Assembly: GCA_027605045.1 (NCBI GenBank)
Contig: JAQFWX010000034.1
Coordinates: 186,001 to 250,000 of the forward strand
DNA: 64,000 nt
Direction of reading: 5' to 3'
Source: Phallus indusiatus
Lineage: Eukaryota > Basidiomycota > Agaricomycetes > Phallales > Phallaceae
Shown: piece by piece, positions 12,147 through 23,445 of the stretch
Position numbering within the stretch: the first letter of the stretch is position 1
How the letters are laid out: each line of letters opens with the position of its first letter
Made by a program: the position numbers and the translations under genes
Notes under the pieces: generated by a model
Seen by the model: only the letters and a program-made list of their open reading frames with translations
Database searches by the model: none
What the model was told of the DNA's origin: nothing

Positions 12147-12655
12147 TTCAATAAGCTCATCGTCGAATCTGCGAAAAATATAGCAACTGTTGGGCCTGTT
12201 GTTATTTTCATCGATGCGTTAGACGAAAGTGGAAATCGCGGAGAGCACGCGGCGATTTTGGACTTGATTTTCAAAAATTGCTCCGAGCTCCCATCCAATT
12301 ATCGTTTCATCGTGACTTCGCGTTCTGAGCACGCCGTGTCCGAGCTGCCAAACATGGTGGTGATTCTCATTTTTGGAAATCAGTTGATTGGAATCCCAAT
12401 GATAATAATCTTCAAGTTGAGTGAACTCATAAGAGCCTGTCCAGTTGATTTCATTTCTCTTTCAATTTTATTTCCTTTTCTCTCCCCAGAAAAAATACAA
12501 CATTCAACGGCAAATTGAACTACATACACGAATTTTTGTATACTCCTTCGTATAAGATTGGTCCCGGACTCCTCTGTTCCTGTCAATTCTCCAAGTTCAA
12601 TTTCGTATTTACTAGTATGATCCCTGGGCTGTGACCTGTTTGGATTCAATGTATA
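12147..12655 (+). pseudogene. Internally deleted NLR relic
   Basis: Bases 12147-12335 repeat the Walker B/sensor part of the intact NLR (its 4378-4562), including IDALDESGNR and SNYRFIVTSRSE. Coding homology then stops. Bases 12548-12653 match the NLR 3' flank at 8396-8503. The copy therefore lost most of the NACHT and all WD40 sequence by internal deletion but kept its distal flank. It is not translatable as an NLR. Confidence 0.8.
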
Positions 12656-12934
12656 ATTGTACGTCTCTCAATGATTCCGTTGACTCAGACGTCTTTGTGG
12701 TGCGCTAGGTCCAAGCTAGACATAGGCAGTTCAAGGAACTCCAGGGAGAATCTAAGTCAGCAAGCCGCACGTGACTCTCAGTAAAAACGGGATTCAGTGA
12801 TTCGTCGGAATTTGTCGGAATTCGTCAATTTTGAACTAATTTTTACCGCGAAATGAATTTTTGCTGAGTTTTTGCTGAGTTTTGCTGAGTTTGCGTCGCG
12901 TGACTAGGGTCTGAATTGCGCGAATAAATCAATT

Positions 12935-13025
12935 GACAAACAAAAAAAAAACACCCTGCAAGGAGTCGAACTAGCGAAGCCAGAACTCTAGAAACAGTAA
13001 TCACAGAAACCATTGAGCCAAGACA
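12935..13025 (-). ncRNA. tRNA-like pol III unit in left arm of the inverted-repeat element
   Basis: On the - strand an A-box-like TTGGCTCAATGG is followed about 50 bases later by a B-box-like AGTTCGACTCC, then a T-run at 12942-12951 that could end pol III transcription. The ends do not form a proper acceptor stem, so it is not an ordinary tRNA gene. Confidence 0.4.
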
Positions 13026-13349
13026 CCCATAAAGAAAGTACTCTCAATTGATGTTTTGATCAAATTATTATCAAACTATTGGACTTGTAGCTTTTCAAGA
13101 CCTGAGGTGGGGGGGTTGTTTTGAAAAGAACATGTTTTTTCGAATTTCTTTCTCTAAAAAGCAGCTGTAAAAAAACTTATCAGTGCTGTATAATTACTAG
13201 AAGCAACACCTGAAAAAGACAGCTTATGAATATCTTTCACAGTCATAGAGAAATCTTTGTTCTAAGATCAAAATAGGTTTTCACCTGCCTTAGATTTTGA
13301 AAGGCGCTGTACTCAATGGATAAGTCAATTGACGAAAAATTAATGTCGT

Positions 13350-13440
13350 CGCTTTGGCTCAATGGTCTCTTGTCATGTTTGGCGGTTCTGATGTTCCGGA
13401 TTCGCTAGTTCGACTCCTTGCAAGGCGGTTTTTTTTGTTT
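13350..13440 (+). ncRNA. tRNA-like pol III unit in right arm of the inverted-repeat element
   Basis: Mirror partner of the left unit on the + strand: TTTGGCTCAATGG, then AGTTCGACTCC at about 13409-13419, then a T-run near 13430. Middle bases differ from the left copy while both boxes are kept. Confidence 0.4.
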
Positions 13441-13607
13441 ATCAATTGATTTATTCACACAAATCAGATCTAGTCACGCGACGCAAACTCAGCAAAACTC
13501 AGCAAAAACTCAGCAAAAATTCATTTCGCGGTAAAAATTAGTTCAAAATTGACGAATTCCGACAAATTCCGACGAATCACTGAATCCCGTTTTTACTGAG
13601 CGTGACT

Positions 13608-15036
13608 CGTTTTGAGTGTTACCGCGTCATGCGGTTGACAAACGCGTTACGTCACGCGTTCACTATTAATAGCTTCCTGAAGATATGGAAAAAGATGTTG
13701 CTTGCTGCTTGAGGTTAGGATGTCTACAAAAATTTTAAACACCACCTCAATATGGTACATGGAAGAGTATAATCAATTCCAAATCATATGTAGATGGTTA
13801 CGAGCAGACCAATAAAAGACAAATATACATCTAACACGATTCATCGACATAAACGTTTCAATTTTGCCTTGACAATGAAATTCGTCTTCCTGCCACCGGA
13901 AAGACATTGATGCTTGAAAACTTTGGAAAGGGAAGATGACGACCAAGACAGGCAAACATGTGTTGATGAATCAGCGGAAACTTGCGGTTCAGAAAGCAGA
14001 ATCAGGGAAACAAGATGCTTCTTGCTCTGCTGAGATTGACAAGGTTTTTCCAACCAGGGCGAATTGTGAGTTTGGGAAATTTTCGAAAGGTAGATCGAGG
14101 TAGAGGTGTATGAACTTGAAGCTGATTTCGGCGCTCAAGCGTGACATGATGATGATGATGATGGTGCCTAGCTAACTGATCAATTTGAATTTAATTTGAA
14201 TACCTATGTACACTAGTTTTTTTAACTAATTGGCCCTGAATGTAACTGACTTGGAGATTCCTCGGTCTGTGAGGCACAAGTGAGGATGAGTGGAACGAAT
14301 GGCACGGTGCGACCGGATCAGCGCTGACAACGCTGACTATTGTATAGAGAAGATTGGGGTCTCAGAGAGGTGGGAAACATACCATCACCTCTCCGCCGGG
14401 AATGAAAGGTTGCGTCGACGGGATTGAGAAACTTATTCTTCATTTAGAAAAATTGACCTCATCCTGGCCAGCGTACGCCGGTATTTCTCTTGAGCTCGGT
14501 GCAAAGTCACATCCGTATCGTGTTCAATAAAAATCAAATTTGCGACAATCCCGGTAAATTTAGCCATCACGTGATTTTTTTTTGCTGCTTCCATTATGAT
14601 TTCAGCCTTTCTTTTAGAGTTTTTGTTCCTTTTTTGTTGTTGTTGTTGTCGTCGCCGTTGTCGCCGTCGTCACCGTCGTCCACACCTCGATAGACTTCAC
14701 ACGTTCGCCTTTTGCCGGCGCTCGGATCTTGCCCACCGCCTTTTCTCTCTCGTAATCGTTTTTTCTTTTCTGCACTTTTTTACTTGGCCTTTGTCGACAC
14801 AGAAGCCCTTGTACAAAAAAAGACTACGCGTAACAACATCGCGTGTTAGCCTGATCCACTAGTCATCCTCGTTCCTTATAGTCTGCTGTTTTTACATAAT
14901 AAACAGCTAATTCACTAAGCTCACTTTCTCTACGTTCACATTCACATTCACTCTATTCCTTTTTTTTCAGCTATTTTATTTCTTTCACTTTTCACTTTCT
15001 ATCCCTCTCATCACTCTTATCATCTACCCTCGTAAA
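13608..15036. other. Intergenic and RhoGAP upstream region
   Basis: No convincing gene. Short open frames here (for example 13841-14053 on -) show no recognisable domain. A GAT run lies at 14148-14162. From about 14590 the sequence becomes strongly pyrimidine-rich (GTT/GTCGCC runs, then CTTTC and TTTTTTTT tracts). That is typical of a fungal promoter/5' UTR for the gene starting at 15037. Confidence 0.5.
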
Positions 15037-18000
15037 ATGACCGACGTTGCGCAGGTTATTGTTCCCTCCATCTCGACGACACCACCAGACCCAGACCCGT
15101 ATCCAGATCCTGCAAATCCATCGCACCCAAGCCCATTTCATAATCCAGACTCTCATGAACACCATCTGTCATCCACATCATCTCAATCACAGCCACCGGC
15201 ATCGATCACAACTGTCATCCAACCAGAAGAACCCCAGTCTGCCGCTGGTGCTGGTGCTGCTAATGTATCAGTGCACCCACATCAGCTAGCTCAGACAGAT
15301 ACTGTATCAGCTATATCAGCTGTATCATCGTCGGTTTCGGAGCAAGGGGCATCATCTCCTGAGTGGGGTCGCAATTTCTGGGTTACCCTCGTCGATCCCC
15401 AGGTTTGTCATTACCATAATTTGGACGTTATAGAAAGCCTGAGCCTTTTCATTTGTAGTCAGGAAGCCAGTTTTACGCTTGTCCGTCCACCGGTGAAACT
15501 ACTTGGGACGCTCCCGTCGGTCATTTTGTGTAAGCAGACAAATAACGGAGAACCGTTATTTCGGTCTTCTAATTACAATTTTTTTTAGGCTCCCACCTTC
15601 ATCAGAAGGAGAATGGTGGGAATTACTTGATGAAACGAGAGGCGGAATTTCATATTACTATCATACGAAAACGGGAGAAACCACGTGGGATAAGCCGGAT
15701 GGCTTCGTTATCCCTTTAGGAGTCGTGCAGGTAAGTGTTGCCCATATTTTATTATCTGTTGCTAGTGTTTACTCCGTCTAGAATACAACCCTGGGGAGGA
15801 GACTGTCGCAATCTACAAGACGCCATTCTCAGCTCTTTCCCGCCCAATCTCAATCCCAATCTCAACCTCAGACCCACGATCACACTCAATCCCAATCACC
15901 CCATTCACACTCCCATTCCCATTCTTCTCATACTTCCTCACCATCGTCATACAAAACCCGACGTACACAACGTCATCCCCATCATTTACATAGTCATGGT
16001 CATCACGGTCCGCCGTCTGTTATAAGCGAGCGCACGGAGGAGGTTACGGAAGATGCTGGATTGAGCAGTGGATGGGAGAAAGAGAATCATAATAATAAGG
16101 ATGAAAGACGGGATAAGAGTCGGGAAAGGGAGAGGGAGAAGGGTAGATCGCGGACTCCGACTAGACATCAACAACAACAGCAACAAAGGTCGGCGACGTT
16201 GACACCAACAGCGACACCGACGCGTCAAGGCTCGAGTGCGTCAACGTCTTCTCGACATCAACACCAACACCAACATCAACATCAGCTTCAACAACGTTCT
16301 TCGCCCTCTCGTACACGTACAAAATCTCAGCCTAATTCAGGTTCAGTATCATCCTCATCGTCATTGTCGGCAGCAGCAGCAGGTTCAGGTCCAGGCTCGG
16401 GACAGGGGCAAAGTCTAACAGCCGCAGCAGAATACATCGTTTCAGGGAGTTTATCGCCTACTAACAAAGATACAACAACATCGTCATCATCACGTCCTTC
16501 TTCTGGATCACGAAAGTCAAGACCATTCGGAACTGGTGAAGATGGTTTTTTCAGTCCTCCTGCGTCTTCTTCGCCTGTACGAAGACCAGCTACTACCACT
16601 TCTGCTTCTGCTTCGGCTGCAGAGTCTCATCCTTCAACTTCATCGTTCAACACGAGTGCTATTATCCCCGAGTTTTCTAAACTGAGGAAGATATCTTCTA
16701 CGACGGGTGCGACGGGTGTAGGCGTTGGAACGGGGACGTCTCTTGCGTTGATGCACGCTGCCGCTGCCAATGCTGCCAACGCCAACACCAACACTAATTC
16801 AGATGGTGAGACAGAGAGAGAAAAAAAACGTTCATCTGATCTTACTGAGGGGGGCGGTTTCTTTCAGGTACCACCTCAAGTTCGTCTCGTCAAAGAACCT
16901 TTTCGACGCTTCCTCAGCGTGGACAACAACTACTTCAGTCGAGATCGTTTAGTGCGTCGACGCCTCCTTCTAGTGTTGTTGTGCATGCGCATGCGACGGG
17001 TAGTTTGAATGGGAAAGGGAAGAGGGATAGACGGAATACGGGGATGGGTGATGGTGGTGGTGGTGGTGGTGGAAGTGGTGGTGGGATTGGGAAGTTGATT
17101 ATTGGACCGCCTGTTTTGGATATCGGTACGTTCCTTTCATTGAACGGTGTTTCCTTTATCTTTATCTTTGATTCGCATCTCTATAGAGAAAACGTTGGCG
17201 ATGTCGCCTATGCGGTTAGGAGACGCGGGTGGTGGTGCGCCTATCCATGTGCAGATTAATAGTCCTGTTACGCCGAGCTTTTATTCTTCTGGTGCTGAGA
17301 GAGGACGGATGTCGTCTTTTGAGCAAGATGCCGGTACGGGAACGGGGACGGGGACTAGTTCGGGTCCTGCGTCGCCTATTGGCGAGCGTGCGCCGGATTT
17401 ATCCGTTGGGATCAATGGCAACGCTAATGGTAATGGGTCTATCAACGGACACGGAAGAGGGTATCCAGATCTCAACAACACCAACAACATTAATTTGAAT
17501 TCGAATGTATCGATAAAAAGGCTTAGTACGGGCCCGCATCCGCTTTTACCGCGCGAACTTGTATCGGACATTCAACGATTTGCGCAATCGGATTTCGCGA
17601 AGAAGTATTTTGCGACCCATAAGGAGGGGATTTTTTTTAAGACGCGTGTGCCGCTTGAAAAGATGATGTCGTGGCAAAAGGTAAAAGAAAAAGAAAGAAA
17701 TCAACGTAATAGGAAGTTTATTTTGGCGTTTTAGGCCCCGTTGACACAACCTCTGCTTTTGACGCCGAAATTGCTTCATAAAGATGCGACGAAAGCGTTT
17801 AAATCGATTCAACGCATAATGGGCGATCGAGATCGAGATCGTTCACCTTCAACCACTTCCAACGGAAACGGAAACAGCGCAAACGGTAATGGGGCACCGA
17901 ACAACAGCAACCCCGCTTCACCACTCGACAGCACCTCAAGTCTCTACCACCTCCAATCCTCAACTCAAGCTCTCCTCGAAGAAGAACGAACGCTCCTACT

Positions 18001-19231
18001 CGAAGGAATTTCGAAAGGAGAGACATTGAGAGACGAGATTTATTGTCAGATTATTAAACAGTTGAGTGGGAATCCGTCCGCAGAGAGTACGTTTAGAGGG
18101 TGGCAGCTTTTTTGTGTTGTGTTGGTTACGTTCCCGCCGTCGAAGAGTTTTGAACCGTATGTGAGGGGTTATTTGGAGAGTTATGCTGTTGGTGCTGGTA
18201 TTGGTGCGGGTGCGAATGGCGGTGGTGCAGGCGGAGATGCGTCGAGGATTGGGTTGATGGCGAGACACTGTTTAACACGGCTTGATACCATCTCAAAACG
18301 CGGACCGAGAGGAAAACCACCCTCACTACTCGAAATTGAAATCGCATCCGACGCGGCGTTTAATCCATCTACATTCGGCGAACCTCTCACACGCATATTT
18401 AAAATCCAACAACGAACATATCCAGCACTCAAAATTCCAATTATCCTCCCCTTTTTAACGGATGGAATTCTTGCGTTGGGAGGAACGAAATCGGAGGGTA
18501 TATTCCGCGTTTCTGGGGATGCTGAACTTGTCTCCGAATTACGATTACGCATCGATCGTGGGGTTTATACGTTAGACGGGATAGACGATCCACACGTTTT
18601 AGCATCTCTTTTTAAACTCTGGTTGCGGGAGTTGAGAGAACCGCTTATTCCGAGTGAGATGTATAATCAATGTGTGGCGTGCTCGACTGATCCCGAGCGG
18701 TGCGTTGAGATGGTTAAAATGCTCCCGACGTTGAATAGGAGGGTTGTGTTGTTCGTGCTTAGCTTTTTACAGCTTTTTTTGGACGATCGGATTTATAGAG
18801 CGACCAAGATGAGTGCGGAGGCGCTTAGTTTGGTCGTTGCGCCTAATTTGATGAGGTGTGCTAGTGATGTTGTTGGTGTCGTTGTTAATAACGCCAGGTA
18901 AGTGGAGAGGTTTTGGAGAAAATGAGATTTGTTTTGACTTTTTGTTTTTGGAAGATACGAGCAACAGTTTATATGTAATCTTCTTCTCCATCTTCGCTGT
19001 GGAAAGATCGATCCAGATTATGTACCTGAACACGGCCGTGGTGCTCTAACATCCTCATCTTCCAAAAAATCTAGTAGCCATGGGCATGGTGGGCTTAACG
19101 GACATAATCATCATCATCTTGGGCACAATCGAATGCAGCCTTCGGAGTCTTCTTCTGGGTCTGGTTCAAATACTGGAGCAGCAAACGCTAGAAAAGTGTC
19201 GTCGTCGAAAAGAGAAAGTGGGAAGAGATAA
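15037..19231 (+). CDS. WW-WW-MyTH4-RhoGAP protein (ARHGAP39/Vilse-like)
   Basis: A GTPase-activating protein expected to switch off Rho-family GTPases at the cortex or cytoskeleton (family knowledge). Exons joined in frame give about 1,260 residues. Two tandem WW domains come first (FWVTLVDPQ...TGETTWDAP and EWWELLDET...TGETTWDKP). A long low-complexity Ser/Gln/His/Gly/Asn linker follows. Then a MyTH4 domain from HPLLPRELVSDIQRFAQSDF to ETLRDEIYCQIIKQLSGNP and ESTFRGWQLFCVVLVTFPPS. The RhoGAP domain runs from PIILPFLTDGILALGG, with the arginine-finger segment GIFRVSG, to LRELREPLIP and ALSLVVAPNLMR. Seven short introns fit; the one at 16806-16867 is needed to restore frame before TLPQRGQQLLQSRSF. 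The last exon ends SSSKRESGKR. Nothing suggests inactivation. Confidence 0.9.
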
Positions 19232-19787
19232 TAGACTTCTTCACTCTTTCGTGGTTTTTTTTTTCTTTCTCACTTTTTATACAAAAATTTCGTGTTTTGT
19301 TATCACACGCTATCCATTTTTTCCTATCTTTTTTACACCACTCAGACTTATACACTATACTATACTAACTATACCTTCGCATTCGAATCCATCATCCACT
19401 TTTTTTCAGTCACACAGCTACCTAGTAGCTATTATCATCACAATCATACCTATATTTACTTTATATCCCTTCGTGCGGTTCTTTCTTTATCCAATCACTC
19501 GTCTTTTATTTTATGTATTCACTATATTGATTTGTATGCAGTCGGACAATTTGACCCGATCTGATTGTACATGATTTGGGTCATTTTCGGTGTTTTTCTT
19601 TTTTTTCTCGTCGTCGTAATGGTTTAATTCTTGGTATGAAGTCTGCATTTGAGCTCCTTTAATTTTTTCTTCTTCCATTAATCCACCTGTATTTGTATGT
19701 ATATAAAAATTATATTATAACTGACTATTTCTTTCGTGCACTTCTATTACCGTTTTGGCGATATACGATGCCTGTTGGTCTCCTAAG
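19232..19787. other. RhoGAP 3' UTR and spacer
   Basis: T-rich sequence with several poly-T runs and no coding signal. The TSD of the hAT-type MITE begins at 19780. Confidence 0.6.
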
Positions 19788-20322
19788 TAGTGATGGGTTG
19801 GGTTCGGTTTGAAACCGCGAAAACCGGTTTGGTCTGGGTTTGGTCCGGTTTGAAACCGGTTTGGGAACCGAACCCAAACTGCGATCCTCGAGAATCACAG
19901 ACCAGTCTGGAACCGGTTCCAAACCGGTCTGACTAGGTCACTAAAGCCAAGGATTATTCACTATTTGTGACGTAAAAATCAGTCCCAAAGCTATGCTTTG
20001 AGGATTGTTTTGCTCACAGCTCCTTTCATGTTGTCGTTTCCAGGCTTTTCAGTGACTGGGAATTTGTCTACGGCCCCATATGGTAGACGGAGGAGCATGC
20101 CGGACTTGTGCCGGACATTACTCATCGCGATTACTAAGCGTTAGCGCCCAACAAGTGCTACATTTCCTTCCTCTTTCTAAACCACCGTCAAACCGGTTTC
20201 GAACCGGTTTGGAACTGGTTTCGGACTGAACTGGGATCAAACTGAACCGAAACCACGATGAGCTCCAAAGTCCAAACCAGTTTCGAACCAGACCAGACCA
20301 GACCAAACCCAACCCATCACTA
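19788..20322. mobile_element. hAT-type MITE, 535 bp, perfect 8-bp TSD
   Basis: Ends are TAGTGATGGGTTGGGTT and its reverse complement. The flanking 8 bp CTCCTAAG occurs intact at 19780-19787 and 20323-20330. A TAGTGATGGG-like end with an 8-bp duplication is the hallmark of hAT transposons (family knowledge). Subterminal sequence is a dense array of GGTTTGAAACCGG-type palindromes on both sides, plausible transposase-binding sites. No coding capacity. The perfect TSD and ends suggest a fairly recent insertion. Confidence 0.92.
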
Positions 20323-20330
20323 CTCCTAAG

Positions 20331-20545
20331 ACTTGTGCTTCAGATCATAATAATAATACATATAATGGTCTTAGAGATGCTCACTTCTGAACTGTTTCAA
20401 CATTAATTATCTTGTTAAGAAGCTATTGATGGTCAATAAACTATGTACAATGGCATATTTTTTTTGGAGAAGCCTTCTGGACGGTAAATATTCTCTTTTA
20501 ACAAGTCATACAGAAATCGGTCATACAAGTTGAAATTAGGAAGCA
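20331..20545. other. Spacer without gene
   Basis: AT-rich with ATAATAAT runs; I see no gene or repeat in it. Confidence 0.4.
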
Positions 20546-20549
20546 AAGT

Positions 20550-20715
20550 AAGAGGCGTTGTGGCATAGCGGGATTACATAAAACAAATCAAAAAAGTTCA
20601 AGCAATGTTCTTGGGTTCGAGTTCCGCTGTGAGCGTAAAGGCTCCACAAGTGCGGGACATGCTTCGGCATAAGTCCTCACGCGCCTAACTAATCTTTTTG
20701 TTTTTTTATTGCACG
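20550..20715 (+). repeat. SINE-like unit with tRNA-like head
   Basis: A-box-like TTGTGGCATAGCGGG and B-box-like GGGTTCGAGTTCC are about 45 bp apart. An 80-bp unrelated body follows and the unit ends in a T-rich run. The head does not fold as a complete tRNA, and I could not find a target duplication. Confidence 0.35.
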
Positions 20716-20794
20716 GAAAAATGTCTCATAATATAAGCTTAATAGTGTAGCTATTTTCGCTTCACCTCCGCTATTTTTTTAAATGTTTTCAGAG

Positions 20795-20946
20795 AACGGC
20801 TGGGTCTTGGGACCCCACAGAGAGCCTTTATCTAAGTTTTGGGTGCTGAGAGAGAGAAGAGAACGATTTTTGATAGCGAGCACATAGCAACAAATATATT
20901 ATGAGACTCCAACCTAGTGTACGGCAGAATGGGGTAAGGCTTTATT
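20795..20946 (+). pseudogene. NLR C-terminal relic
   Basis: Resembles the last about 60 codons of the intact NLR (its 8110-8295): ENGWVLGPHRE here against RNGWVLGPHKE there, then scattered matches through RQNG near TRWTEC. Frame breaks are present. Only the C-terminal WD40 end survives, so it is a fragment of a third NLR copy. Confidence 0.65.
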
Positions 20947-21229
20947 CATGATCAGGATTCAGGATGTTACTGGGATCTCAATGATAATGATGTACAGTAA
21001 CATTCTCAGTCGCGCTCGCTTCTTCCATGCGAATTTGTACCAGACACTCAAATTGAATTCTCGTAGTTACAACAGGATGCTGACGACTGAAAACCGAATG
21101 AAATTCGTCGGGATAACGCAAGGAAGATAAGGAACGATCCTGTTTCATTTTGCTTGACTCATCACGCTAACACGCTAATAGGGAAAATATCTGAGATAAA
21201 TTATGGTAATACATAGTGTTAAAAAAAAC

Positions 21230-21878
21230 TTACGGCCGATAGTTTCGTTTGGAAATAAGCCGCTTTTTGAGGTTGGTTGTTTTCACCGTCGCTGAGAGAG
21301 TGAGTATGATTGTGAGTTAAAAGAGCGAAAATCGGCCAAGCCAATCTGAAGCAAGTTGGCAATAATGAACATCCTGCGGTATTTGGTTGGAAGAAAATTT
21401 TGCTGAGCGTGTTTGTTGAAGTACATGGGGATTCGGAAGCGGTCTACTCCCGGGCTTTCAGGTAATCAAAAGCCTCGGTTAGAATTTGGAGTCATCTTGC
21501 TCTTGGGGCAGGAGCAAGCTTAAGGCAGAGGTTTGAGAAACTCTATGACAGCTGATTTTTCAGAACGGTGAAAAAAGGTTCAAGTAAACACTCACTCATT
21601 TAGATTACGAATGTCTGCCATATTTTTCAAGAGATTAACCAAGTCCGGATCGTCCCACAAGTCCAGACCTTTGTTGTTAACATGATTAGCGGACCAGTGG
21701 ACGATGCAAGTGAAATGATTGCGTCGTCAGACGACGCAGGCATGCCTTTAATATCTATTTTATCTTCCAACTTCGGGTCATTCGTTCCCTCATATGCCTC
21801 TAGATTCTCAAGGTATGGTGGTGGTGATATGTAGGAGTAGGAGGCAAGTTCAAAGAAGTGAACCGCGTGAGATGTCAC
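21230..21878 (-). pseudogene. Unrecognised coding remnant
   Basis: The - strand holds several protein-like open stretches in different frames: one beginning MTSHAVHFFELASYSYISPP (21878), one reading VNNKGLDLWDDPDLVNLLK (about 21690) and one reading RFRIPMYFNKHAQQNFLPTK (about 21430). The first change of frame cannot be explained by a GT-AG intron of usable length, so I read it as a decayed gene. Family not recognised. Confidence 0.3.
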
Positions 21879-21975
21879 ATACCGGCAGGTTATATAGCCG
21901 TTGAATTTGAATTGTGCAAGTTTTTAGCTATTATTGTTAAGTGCAGCCGTCTGTTCTAAAAATAAAATGTACAAA

Positions 21976-23445
21976 TTACGTCTGAATAAGCTGTATTCCT
22001 AATTCCTTCACTTTCTCAACTTGTTCCTGGGGGATGAATATAAAACTCTTCAGCTCAAGGATCTTCAACGGTACACTGCCAGCCTTGACTCTCGCGCCTT
22101 GCACCATCTTCATACGCAAATGAATGATGGTTGGACGACAATTCGGTTTGTACGAACTGTGGTACGTGAATCGTTCCAGGCAGGGAAGTGTTTTTCCGTC
22201 CGCCACGAAGCTGCGGGAGCGTGATACGCTTAGATGAGTGACCGTACCAAAGTGATTCAACATGTTTCCCAGAAGTTCGTTATACTTTTCCACCTTACTG
22301 GACCTCACCAATTGACAATCGACAATCAATTCGACAAGACTTGTTGCCCCCTGTTTCAACTGAGAATACAGCATTCCTTGACGATCTGATGACCAGCTTA
22401 TATCGAACGAAATATGGAAGGAGTTGGGTGGTGGTAATGTCCAATGGTAGTCCATGCTTTTTTCCGGGTTAGAAGCTGTCCCGTGGAAGTGGTGAAAAAA
22501 CTCGCAGTTTTCCTCCGAGTGGCCTCCGGATATACAAACGACGGAAGGTCGATGAGACAGTGCATAATTATTATAGCACGGGGCGACATAGAATCTCTTT
22601 ACCATTGAAATATCCATTTTGCTCAAGTGTTCCCACCTATAAAACCCAGGAATAAGTGACGAAACACCTAAGTAACTCAGTGCTGGCGTCCGTATGAAGC
22701 GAAGTTCATCTGCCCCGCTGATTATTCGCAAGTTCGGTAGAGTTATAGCAGGAAAAGAGGGGAGAAAATTGGTTTGATTTATTATATTCAGAATCCGAAG
22801 ACTAGGAAATGCTCCTAAAATGCCGAAAAAAACTTGAAGACCGGTCAGATTCAGGCCATAATCACGGATATTCAGCTTCAGCCACTCAAGGCGGTTTAGA
22901 CGCTGTGGCATCCCTTTGTATAGTAGTGGATACGGCAGCTCGATGAATCTGGGATTGACGATACGGAGGAATGCGTCGAAAGATGCTTGTCGCCCGCGTG
23001 ACATTGCTTTTTGAGACCCCGACAGAATCAAGTTGTCCAACTGACTAGATATTTTTGCGCCCAGGGAGTAAAAATTCGGGTCAGAATCAAGGATTAAAGT
23101 TCTTATTTGAGAGCTGTTGAAACAAAGGATATCGCAGCGTAATGGTGAGTTCAAGATAACATCCACTCCGCGCGATTTAGAACGATAAATGACATCTCGC
23201 ATAAAATCGTAGGATTTTCTGCATTGCCAGCATTTATGAATAACAACGTCCCAGAACTTTGCTGTGTTGATTAAGATGGATCGCCATCGACGACAGACCC
23301 AGGATAGCGGGTAATAAACAGAAGGATTTTTGAACGAAGAAGGGCCGAGCAGCAGGAAAATCATGGTAAGAATTTCGTCAGGAAGTTTGCGATTAATCAG
23401 GGAAGTATCTTGGAGTATATCAGATTGAGTCTCGATATAACGCAT
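21976..23445 (-). CDS. F-box/leucine-rich protein, 489 aa
   Basis: Single-exon gene starting MRYIETQSDILQDTS. The F-box lies at about residues 17-65: INRKLPDEILTMIFLLLG, then PLSWVCRRWRSILINTAKFW. This is the Skp1-binding signature of SCF ubiquitin-ligase adaptors (family knowledge). The rest has irregular leucine-rich strands (LPNLRIISGADELRFIRTPALSYLG) and ends in a motif shared with its paralogs, PLKILELKSFIFIP...LGIQLIQT. It is the most diverged of four paralogs in the window (others at 34993, 52993 and 56820). Substrate unknown. Confidence 0.85.
   Translation of the reverse strand: MRYIETQSDILQDTSLINRKLPDEILTMIFLLLGPSSFKNPSVYYPLSWVCRRWRSILINTAKFWDVVIHKCWQCRKSYDFMRDVIYRSKSRGVDVILNSPLRCDILCFNSSQIRTLILDSDPNFYSLGAKISSQLDNLILSGSQKAMSRGRQASFDAFLRIVNPRFIELPYPLLYKGMPQRLNRLEWLKLNIRDYGLNLTGLQVFFGILGAFPSLRILNIINQTNFLPSFPAITLPNLRIISGADELRFIRTPALSYLGVSSLIPGFYRWEHLSKMDISMVKRFYVAPCYNNYALSHRPSVVCISGGHSEENCEFFHHFHGTASNPEKSMDYHWTLPPPNSFHISFDISWSSDRQGMLYSQLKQGATSLVELIVDCQLVRSSKVEKYNELLGNMLNHFGTVTHLSVSRSRSFVADGKTLPCLERFTYHSSYKPNCRPTIIHLRMKMVQGARVKAGSVPLKILELKSFIFIPQEQVEKVKELGIQLIQT

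Larger units (their letters stand above)
12777..13600. mobile_element. 824-bp element with about 250-bp terminal inverted repeats (MULE-like MITE)
   Basis: Both ends start CTCAGTAAAAACGGG. The outer about 150 bp of the two arms look identical in inverted orientation; the next about 100 bp are alignable but diverged. Flanks carry the direct duplication CGTGACT (12770-12776 and 13601-13607). No transposase is encoded, so it is non-autonomous. Long inverted repeats with a 7-9 bp duplication suit Mutator-like elements (family knowledge), but the class is inferred. Confidence 0.8.

Noticed and set aside
12935..13025. Functional tRNA gene
   Set aside because: A- and B-box-like sequences are present, but the acceptor and T-stem do not pair; better explained as a tRNA-derived unit inside the inverted repeat.
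14490..14862. Two overlapping open frames upstream of the RhoGAP gene
   Set aside because: Composition reflects GTT/GTC and T-rich promoter repeats, with no domain and no splice support.
16327..16599. - strand open frame within the RhoGAP linker
   Set aside because: Antisense shadow of low-complexity Ser/Gln coding sequence.
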